This document shows, piece after piece, positions 55,859 through 64,000 of a stretch of 64,000 nucleotides of DNA; position 1 is the stretch's first letter; the number at the start of each line of letters is the position of its first letter. Position numbers and translations under genes: made by a program. The stretch is from Macquaria australasica (Eukaryota > Chordata > Actinopteri > Centrarchiformes > Percichthyidae). The notes under the pieces were generated by a model. It was given only the letters and a program-made list of their open reading frames with translations. It was not told where the DNA came from and ran no database searches. The DNA is taken from contig SEMN01001008.1 in assembly GCA_005408345.1 (NCBI GenBank), positions 62,001 through 126,000 of the forward strand, given 5' to 3'.

Positions 55859-57838
55859 TCTTCTCATTCAGAGTGAAAACTGACCACCAGAACAAATTCC
55901 ACTTTCATGCGTCAGTTTCCTTATTTGGTCATTTGGAGTATCCGTGACATCATGTCAGCCTAAAGGCTCGCACACGGTGTAAAGGCAGCACGAGGTCCCA
56001 ACTAGCACTGTGATTAGCATTATTTTACAATAATGCGGATCATTGTCTCGTGCGATGTTGTCTCGTGCTTTCATTGGCTCCAGCGTTTTAGCTGGGACAA
56101 CAGTCGGTTAATAAGACACCACTTTCTTCACACTAGTAAACTTGATCTAAACGGGTTCCCTTCTCTTCCGACCCTCTACAGCGGCACCCCGCTGTGTTTG
56201 AATCCAGCTGTGGAAAGCTTTGGAAATCTACTCCCCAGGGCAACACATTTGGACATTTGCCAGGAAGTTCATAGTTCTCCTGGAGCAGAAGGCATTAGTC
56301 TGTATAGTTAACTGCTATTATCTTTACAGAATGCACCATGAAATCCACATTTATAGCATTTCATGCAAAATGAGTAGAATTGTGCCTTTTGACTGATGAG
56401 TTTTAATGCAGAATGAATGCAGCCATTCTATTCAATATTGATACTTGACCTTTTAAAATGTTGTGATGGAACTTGTTTTCTTATGGCTGATAATACAAAT
56501 AAGAACATGAGTGCAATACAGAAAGTCTTACCAAATGTTCACATTTCACATTTTCATTTCATTTCATGTGCAAGTTGTCAGTTGGTGGGCCCCCATTAGC
56601 ACCTCCTGTCCCTCCCCTCTCTGCATTGTGTACAGGAGGGAGTCAAACAGGGCCCGAAATAAAATCCAGATAAATTCGGCCTTGCAATAAAATGACGTGC
56701 CCCCCCTGACCAAAGCAAAACTTTTACTTAATGTAAATACAAAGCTCATGTGAATCCTAATAAATATGGCCTAGTACCATAATGATCAATGATCGTCTCA
56801 AATAGGAGGCAGTCTAACAGGAAAGAATTCTATGGAAACAACAGAACAGAACCTTTGTTCAGCCATAAATGAAGCAGGCCACTATTGTTCATCATGTGTT
56901 CTGTGTATTATCACTGAGTAATGTTTTGCAAAATGAACATAGCTGCTGTAACTCTGTTAGCTCTCACTTACCAAAGGTAAAAATGCCCTCGGACATAATC
57001 CTAAAACAACCAGTTTGATAAATCAGTTTCATTCTTAAATAAACCCACAGGATGCCTCTTCACAGGGCCGCAGGACCAGAATTGCTGGGGCCCCTGGGGT
57101 TCTTCACTTTTCTTGTTTGGTAAATCAGCCTTAATTATCATCTGAAATACAGAATTTTGCTAATTTTACTGATGACATGAAACATCTTGCTTTTAGCTGG
57201 CATTAGGCCCATTATAGAGCCATTGACTTATAGACTGTAGCCATATACATAGTCTCTACAAGGCAACAGTGTCTTCTTTACCTGCTCGAATATTTTAATA
57301 TGCTTGAAGTCCTTCATTACTTTGCACTCCTGCACATTATATGTGTTCTGGCAAAACATTTAGAAAGTGTGAGGAATGCAACTGTCGTGATGTGGCCTCT
57401 TAGGCACCATGTATCTGTATGAAAAAGGATCATACATCTGATTACACACAGATAAGAATCATATTTTAATGTTTTTACTCACAGCTCTGAGACTGATGAG
57501 ACCTAAAAACCAGATACCATTACTGAGCAGCGCTGCTCTAAACTGAGAAAAAGGCAATAAGACACGGTTGAAATGTCATCTTTAATCATCAGTAAATACA
57601 TTTCAAGCCATTGTGCCAAAAGTCTTTTAAAATAAGTGCATCTTACAAATGACAAGATAGATAAGCTGACCAGTGTCAATATGTCAAGTATACTTTTTAT
57701 ATTCAGCTCTGCAATAAATAAGTAAATAAATAGAAGACGATCCTGTACATCACGTGTGGTTTGGTTCCTTATGACAACATGCAAAGACCCCCCCCCCCCC
57801 CCCCAGCACCCTCAGCACCCTCAGCACCCTCAGCACCC
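55701..57838. other. Intergenic DUSP-RRAS, nothing but repeats
   Basis: Apart from a (CA)n microsatellite at 55817-55856, and poly-C and a 9-bp repeat at its right end (57788-57846), no gene or repeat family was recognised. Confidence 0.5.
55817..55856. repeat. (CA)n microsatellite
   Basis: About 20 uninterrupted CA units between RRAS and the phosphatase gene. Confidence 0.97.
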
Positions 57839-57846
57839 TCAGCACC
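57788..57846. repeat. Poly-C plus 9-bp tandem repeat over the phosphatase stop codon
   Basis: A run of about 17 C is followed by five units of CAGCACCCT (plus strand). The right-most unit overlaps the stop codon of the phosphatase gene. Confidence 0.95.
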
Positions 57847-60800
57847 TATATGGCAGTGCAGGCTGTCCCATCTTCACAGGGTGGACAAACACCCCTCCCA
57901 GCAGAACCCTCTCCCCCCAGCCCAGCAGCTTGTTGAGGGTGAAGCTAAACGGTGACAGCAGGCCCTGCTCCTTCACCTGGGCTCTGCTGCACTTGCTGTG
58001 TGAGGGACTCTGCTCCCTGGGGGTGTCCTCTGCCTGCCTGTAGGAGCCACTGTTACTCTGTGTCTTTGCCTCAGGCCTTTCTCCCAGCTCCTTACTGTGG
58101 ACAGTTTTGGACGTGGCAGTACCCCTTGCTTGCTGGCTGCTGCTTGCTGGGGAGGGAGGGCAGATTCCCAAAGGGGTTAAAGAGAGGGTGAGGCTTTTGC
58201 GTTTCTCTAATAGAGAAGCAGAGCCTGCTGGGAGTTGTAGTTGTGCGGGCTTTGCTGCTGGTTTGACTGGCTCACAGGGGCTTGGAGCTGGAACCTCCCA
58301 TGGCGCCTGGACTTGCTGCTGGTTTTGACTGAGAGTCAAATGAAGAGTCCGAAGTTTCCCTGACAGGTTTCCACTTCCATCTGAATGTGAGTTGCACTGC
58401 TGTGTTTTGTCTGTGTGGTAGAAATTCTCTCTGTGTGCCTGCTGGGCCTCTGCTGAGCCACTGGAGACACTGTCAGCCTGAGAATTCCTGTTCTGCCTGA
58501 TGTGTTTGTGGTTAACTCTGTCATTGATGGATGGCAGGCGATTGTCCAGCTGCTGGATGAGGAGGTCGCCACCAGAGGCCTTCTGGCTCAGAGTGCCCTG
58601 GAAGTGCTGCAGCTGACCCAGGAAGTTGAAGTTTGGGGAAATGGAGGGCCGGCGCTCTTTCACAAACCTTAGGGGACAGACAGGATGTGGGTCAGATCAC
58701 ACTCCAGATCTGATGTACAGTGCAGTCACACAGTAGCAGGACAGTGATCTGTTTTTCTATTGTTCCTTTTTCTAATTAGTGCAAAACAACAGATAACATC
58801 AATTGACATGACACAAATGAATAGACTGGACAATTACAACAACACTATACAAACCATGAAAAGAAAAAGAAAGGGAGAACAGAACAGGGAATGACTGAGT
58901 CACCTCAATATGCGCGCGTGTGTGTGTGTGCGTGCGTGCGAGAGAGTGTGCGGTGTGTGTGTGTGTGTGTGTGTGCGGTGTGTGTATGTGTGTGTGTGTT
59001 GGGGGCATGCAATAATCATTATTGGTGTTGGCAAGCGTTAGTTTTCACAGTTATCTAAAGTGATGGATGGGTGTGTTCAGTTATCTAAGGAAGCCATACA
59101 TTTTCAGATCTGTTTGATCATATGATGCAGAAGCTGACATTGTCTCCAGTGAGATATAATCATGAGCATATTTTCTCACTGAGGTAAATTAATAGCAGTT
59201 CTTCCAGACTTCTAGATTCTTCACAATGGTTTCTTGGCAACGGTTAGCACAATACGTTTGATTATTATTGGTTATACTGAATCTGGTCTTAATGATATAT
59301 TTGAATTGGAAATGTTCCCTCCCGATACTGTACTCTAAGACAGTATCGGGAGACCACGTCTCCAAATGTTATGAAGGCGCTATTGTTGAAGATGTGTTTC
59401 AAATGGGCATTGCCCTTTGGTCTCCAGCTAGGAAAAGGTACTGGCTTCTCATTGATCTTGAAGGTAGGATTGTGCCATATTGGCTTGAGCTGAGAATGAG
59501 TAGCGTCTCCACCAAGCTGCCGGAATTGCTGCAATCGTTGGTGATTTAAAGCGGTCGTAATTTTTGACAGAGATTTTCGTATTGTCTGGGAGGTTGCAAT
59601 TTCTCCATTTGGTAATATCTTGTACTTGAGTTGCTATGTAACAGATGTGGAAATCGGGTGCATCCATGTTCATGTTCTGAGGTATTTCACTATGTTCCTT
59701 TATTTCTGCCTCCATTCTGAGGAATAATGGGGAGAGTATTGACCAAAAGTCTTTGTAGAACTGTGCGGGGAATCCATCAGGCCCAGGAGACATATTATTT
59801 GCCATTTTATTCAACACTTTATGAAATTCTTCAGATGAAAAACGTCTGTCTAATGTCAGCGCTTGTCCTTCAGATACAAGTTTAGTTAGAAAAGAGTTTA
59901 TGTCAGCTATGCTGGGGTTATAATCTGAAGTGTATAATGTACTGTAAAAGTCTTCATGTCCTTATGGTTGTAGAAGGTTCTGCAGGTATAGTTTTCTCTT
60001 TGTTTTGCTTAGGAAGTTTGCTGTTTGGTTACTGTATTCAAATGTATTGTATCTCAGCCTTTGTAATATGAACTGAGTTTTTTTATGTATAATTTCAGAG
60101 TTGGAATCTGTCATTTTTAATGTCCTGTGTGGATTGAGCATTTTCTAGATCTTTGATTATTTGTTGTAGTTCATTATCCTTTCTTTTCTTGTGGGAAGAG
60201 TAAGAGCTTATTCAACCTCTGATTGACAAGTTCCCTGGTTCCCAGAGCAGTGCAGGTGAGCTTCCTGGGGGATTTTTTAGTTCCATAAAGGATGCCCACT
60301 CTAGCTTGTGAATGTATTGAAATCAGAATGTTCAATTACCTTGATGAAAGTAATTGTAATTTAATGTAAGTGATACTGGCATGATGATCATCGCTGATAA
60401 CAAAAGGATGAATTTCTGTATCTGTACAGTTGAATTACTGGTAAAAAAAGAAACCTACACATGAGTAGTAACAGTGGACATTTTCTCTGGATGTTTTATG
60501 TGCCAACCATCACAAAGGCCCAAGTTATTTGTATGACGTTTGACTGTATTTAAAGGCTGAAAGCCAAGGGCTGCCGTTATTATCTGATTTGTCCTGGCTG
60601 GGATTAATGACTATCTTAAAGTTGCCGCCTATTATTACTGTGGAATCCAAAAGATTAGACAATGTAGTGAAAACTGAAGAAAATAAGGAGGGGTTATCTG
60701 TTTGGACCATATACATTAGCAAGTGTTAAGTTAGTATTGTTGATTGTCACATTAGTATACTCCCCTTCTGGGTCTATTATGGATGTGTGGAGGATTAATG

Positions 60801-62261
60801 GGATTCTGTTGTTAACTGTATTTGAGACATAACTTGAGTTATAAACAGCTGAGAAACTGAGGGGAATGTCATTTATAGAGGTCAGGCCATTTAAAAAGTA
60901 CATTTGATACTGGTGAAGCTGCAGCAGTGATCATTTCTTATGAGGTTTAACGTTATGTAATACCAGTATGCCTGAGTGTAAGTAGGTTTATTCAAATTTG
61001 GAATATTTCATATTAATAAACATGAAAAACAAATATAGAGGATAAAAATAGGGAACTTTTCTTCACACTGGCAGATGGGATGAATTACTGCAGATAGATT
61101 AGCGCTCAGATCCGTTTGCAGTATGAATGTGTGCCGACAGCCGTACCTGTAGGCGTGGTCCAGGTCCATTCCCAGGCTGTACATGATGTAGGCCACAGCC
61201 AGAGCCGGGGAGCGCGAGATTCCTGCTGCACAGTGAACCAACACCGAGGCCCCAGAGGACATGGCTGCATCTGAACACACAGCACGCAGGGACAGTTAGT
61301 CAATCTGTACAGCGAGTGACAAGCAGCACTTAACTATCGTTCAAATCATCAGTATGATCAAGCTCAGTGGGGAAACTGGACTGTTATTTGTATTGGGAAC
61401 ATTTGCAGGTAATCAGCTTGTACAGTGTTGAGATAGTGGTTGTTTTTGCAGTGATACTGTGGGATGGTGAGTGACGATCCTGACCGATGAAATGCAGAGC
61501 CTGGGGGATCCAGGGCAGCAGGTCGTCCCACAGGGAGTCATCAATGGGGATGCGAAGATATCTGGAGCGAGGCAGAAAGGAGGGCTGGGGGCTGCAGCGG
61601 CTCACACTCAGCACGTAGGAGATACCCAGAGAGGCCAGCCGGTCCTACACATGCACACACACATGATGGTTGTCTTGTCTCACCTTGTTGTTATAAAGTG
61701 AGGTCACTGTATTCAGTCAGTAAGATTGGACTCTATTGCTAATATTCCACAGTGGTGGGAGGTGACCATTATTTTCTGCTACTTCTACTCCGCTTCATTC
61801 CACAGAGGCGTCTCATTTGCAGATTCAGATATGACATACAAAACATGTGATCATTGTCTAAACTGTAGATTGAACTACCCAACTGTATATTATTATATTA
61901 TATTATATATTTATATGTATCAGTTAAAATTAGCTCCACCTCGACCATATACAACAGTAAAATGCATCAGGGATAATAATCCAATACTACATGATAAGGT
62001 GAACACTGATAAGGGCCAGTCAGCTGCATAATAAGTACTTTTACTTTTCAAACTTAAAGTACATTTTGTTGACTTCAGTAATTCTGGTCTTTCAGTTGAA
62101 ACGAGTATTTGTCCATATAGTTTTCATGTGTAAAGGATGTGAATAGACTTCAGTATTCCTCGTCCTACCTGCGTCACGTCGCTCTCCGCTCCAAGGTAGA
62201 GCCGCGGCAGGATGACGGACAGCGCAGGCCGCTCCGCCTCTCTCTCCCGGGACCAAACCAT
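57839..62261 (-). CDS. DUSP8/16-like dual-specificity phosphatase
   Basis: Dephosphorylates phospho-Tyr/Thr, by family MAP kinases. Coding exons: 62169-62261, 61485-61644, 61147-61270, 57839-58667; phases agree and give 401 aa. Catalytic motif VHCAAGISRSPAL with Cys98 and Arg104; probable general acid Asp67 in IPIDDSLWDDLLPW; FVKERRPSISPNFNFLGQLQ ends the domain, a signature shared with DUSP8 and DUSP16. The rhodanese-like kinase-docking domain usual before the catalytic domain in those enzymes is absent. After it come about 250 residues of low-complexity Ser/Gln/Pro sequence with no recognised domain. The start is taken at 62261 because it follows the acceptor GCCTGCAG and fits all later phases. 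The intron between exons 3 and 4 carries an L1-like relic. Which named fish paralogue this is cannot be settled here. Confidence 0.85.
58911..59003. repeat. (TG)n microsatellite, interrupted
   Basis: Alternating GT with CG interruptions in the phosphatase intron. The (GC)3(GT)n start can adopt Z-form in principle. Confidence 0.95.
59290..60910 (-). mobile_element. L1-like LINE relic with its core deleted
   Basis: Minus strand: endonuclease pieces at 60903-60525 (LTLANVYGPNR, VIIGGNFKIVINPSQDKSDN, a decayed GDFN), then a reverse-transcriptase start (MSPGPDGFPAQFYKDFW near 59790). The ORF2 C-terminus follows (59534-59289: HSQLKPIWHNPTFKI, LKHIFNNSAFITFGDV). The middle of the reverse transcriptase, including the catalytic YADD region, is missing. 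It lies in the phosphatase intron in the same orientation as the gene. Confidence 0.75.
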
Positions 62262-62461
62262 ATCTGCAGGCAGCACAAGACGCACCACATGTAACACCTG
62301 GAGCCATTTTTAGAGACTTTAAGTTGTCTTTGCGGTGCCCAACATGATGTAGCCTATCAGAGCGACGCTGGGAGCTACTCTCCCACTTCCAGCAAATTGT
62401 GTATTTAGCGAGAGTCTTTGTGGTACTTTTAATATAACTCACTTTAGGCGTCCCCACTCAC

Positions 62462-62589
62462 GTCCTCTTCTTGTAGCACAAGTCCAGAGGGGTCTCAGTC
62501 TCTTTCTGTCCACTGCTGCTGCTGCGTCCTGCCGTCCTCTGTCTCGCTCGCTCTGCTCTCTGAAACTGGCTTCTAAACGATGAGCTCAT
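62462..62589 (-). other. Probable 5' leader exon of the phosphatase gene
   Basis: A good donor (GGAC|gtgagt) closes this stretch. It holds an ATG at 62589 opening MSSSFRSQFQRAERARQRTA. Spliced to the acceptor at 62264 that frame would run out of register with the phosphatase frame. The ATG is therefore either an upstream frame or another first exon is used. Sequence around it is GC-rich and promoter-like. Confidence 0.5.
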
Positions 62590-62599
62590 CCTCTTTCCA

Positions 62600-63435
62600 A
62601 CAACAGAGCTTGAGTGGATGATGTCATCATCAGCCAATCGACGCCTTGCCGGACTTCCACACGCGCAGATGCATCTCCGCTGTATCAGCGCGCCCTCAGC
62701 AGCAGACCGTCACGTCACCCTCCAGCAGTCCAGTGTGAAGCAAAGTAGCAGAGTAGCTCATCGTGCAGCTGCCTCATCAACACTCAACATGCATGTGCAC
62801 GTTATAGGGGACCACTGGGCAGCTGCTTTTACCACCAGTTCTCTCAAGATGATTCCATAGAGACATTTCCCACAAATGTTGACTGCTTGTTAACCGAAGT
62901 GTCTGCACCGCTGATCACCTGCACATATTTAATGATTTCATCTTTGTTGAATTTGCTATTCCCTTCGGGCTGCTCCTCAAGACATAAAGTTACACACAAC
63001 ACGTCTCCGTTTATGTCTGAGTCCGACAGGAGCGAGACAGAATGGGTTAGGCTACCATCTGTGCAACTTCCCAGGCAACAAGACCCCCCAAAAGCCCCAT
63101 GTTCACTGTGTGGCGATTGATCTGTGGTCATCAGATGAATTGTAACTTTGTGTGCAGCACTTATGCACAGGGTCAAGGGACATGAGAAAGGCCTTAATGT
63201 ATCTTAAGACTTCACTTGATATTTAATGCCTACATGGTGCAAAATGAATTTGTTTAAATGATACATGCTCATTTTTTGCTGCGGCCCTCCTTGCAAGTTT
63301 ATCTGCACATGCTAGACTGCTCATAACTGAAAGCTGTGTAGCATCTCACAGCACGTCACACATTTTCATGGAATTACTAAGACCAGCAAGACCACCATTT
63401 CACTTCCAATGTACATAATATCCTATCAGCACTCA
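62600..63435. other. Upstream flank of the phosphatase gene, nothing recognised
   Basis: The promoter side of the phosphatase gene. GC content falls after about 62.85 kb. No further gene was recognised. Confidence 0.45.
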
Positions 63436-63439
63436 TCAC

Positions 63440-63905
63440 ATATTACATTTTTTACATTACATTTATTTTGCTGGCACTTTTATCCAAAGCAACTTACAAT
63501 AAGTGCATTCAACAATGTGGATACAATCCAAACACTACAAGAATCATGCAAGTACATCAGCTTCATCAAATCTGCTGAACTGCTTCGAGAGATAGAGAAG
63601 GAGTTGTTTTAATGGAGCAAGGTGCAGTCTGAGCAGTAACTGGGCCCCACTCGTAGTGAGGGAGTAGCAAGCTGATTGGCAGTAGTAGAGCGTAATGGAC
63701 CGGCTGGGGTGTATGGTTTGACCATGTCCTGGATGTAGGATGGGCCTGTACCATTCACAGCATGGTAGGCAGGTACCAGTGTCTGATTGGAACAGCTACC
63801 GGTAAGCTGGTGCAAGGTGTGGAGGAGTGGTGCAGTGTAGGAAAACTTGGGTAGGTTAAAGACCAGTCGAACTGTTGCATTCTGGATCAGCTGCAGAGGA
63901 CAGAT
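63440..63905 (-). mobile_element. LINE 3' end (CR1/L2/Rex1-group), 5'-truncated
   Basis: Minus strand from 63900: LIQNATVRLVFNLPKFSYT, LLHTLHQL, VNGTGPSYIQDMVKPYTPAG and a truncated SLRVGPS block, the thumb/C-terminal part of a CR1-like reverse transcriptase. The 3' UTR ends GCTTTGGATAAAAGTGCCAG, then AAATAAATGTAATGTAA, a frequent teleost LINE terminus. A different family from the GAATT-tailed copies. Confidence 0.75.
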
Positions 63906-63911
63906 GACACA

Positions 63912-63916
<5 letters not shown>

Positions 63917-63952
<36 letters not shown>
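63917..63952. repeat. (TA)n microsatellite
   Basis: About 17 uninterrupted AT units, then a CT stretch, at the right end of the window. Confidence 0.97.
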
Positions 63953-63956
<4 letters not shown>

Positions 63957-64000
63957 CTATATAATATGCTGTCATATGCATATATAATAATATGTAATAA

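Overview
The window looks like nuclear DNA of a ray-finned (teleost) fish. Its genes are split by GT-AG introns, and its introns are full of teleost-type repeats: L2, Rex1/CR1-like and L1-like LINEs, tRNA-derived SINEs, TTAA-flanked inverted-repeat elements, hAT- and Tc1-type relics and CA/TA microsatellites. Nothing bacterial or viral was recognised.

Four protein genes are supported, all on the minus strand. From right to left, in transcription order, they are: (1) a DUSP8/16-like dual-specificity phosphatase (57839-62261, with a probable leader exon at 62462-62589); (2) RRAS, complete in six exons (50524-55309, 197 aa); (3) PRRG2, a single-pass transmembrane Gla protein (about 43637-46894); (4) PRR12, a very large AT-hook nuclear protein whose start is at 41217. 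Fourteen PRR12 exons (about 2,750 codons) lie in the window. The last exons, with the conserved C-terminus, were not found and probably lie beyond base 1. Exon borders were set by hand from splice signals and codon phase, and every junction from first to last keeps frame.

Region by region: 1-6.2 kb is a LINE-rich stretch, probably the last PRR12 intron, with an L2 copy interrupted by a Rex1-like fragment. The PRR12 3' exons lie at 6.6-13.9 kb, including an exon for a very long Arg/Glu/Lys-rich helix. The middle and large central exons lie at 15-26.4 kb, exon 2 at 29 kb and exon 1 at 41.2 kb. The 12-kb first intron holds hAT, L2 and ISXO2/Merlin-like relics and a degenerate minisatellite. PRRG2 follows at 43.6-46.9 kb, an intergenic stretch with a 23-bp-stem hairpin and a TTAA element at 47-50.4 kb, RRAS at 50.5-55.3 kb, and the phosphatase from 57.8 kb with an L1-like relic in its intron. 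A LINE 3' end closes the window.

The genes do not form an operon-like system. RRAS, PRRG2 and PRR12 are neighbours in mammals too (human 19q13.33), so this is conserved synteny with a changed internal order. The most unusual observations are the roughly 250-residue charged helix in PRR12, the chimeric LINE with an inverted junction duplication, the nested SINE-in-TTAA-element insertion with clear target duplications, the three-copy TTAA family, and several near-perfect short hairpins.
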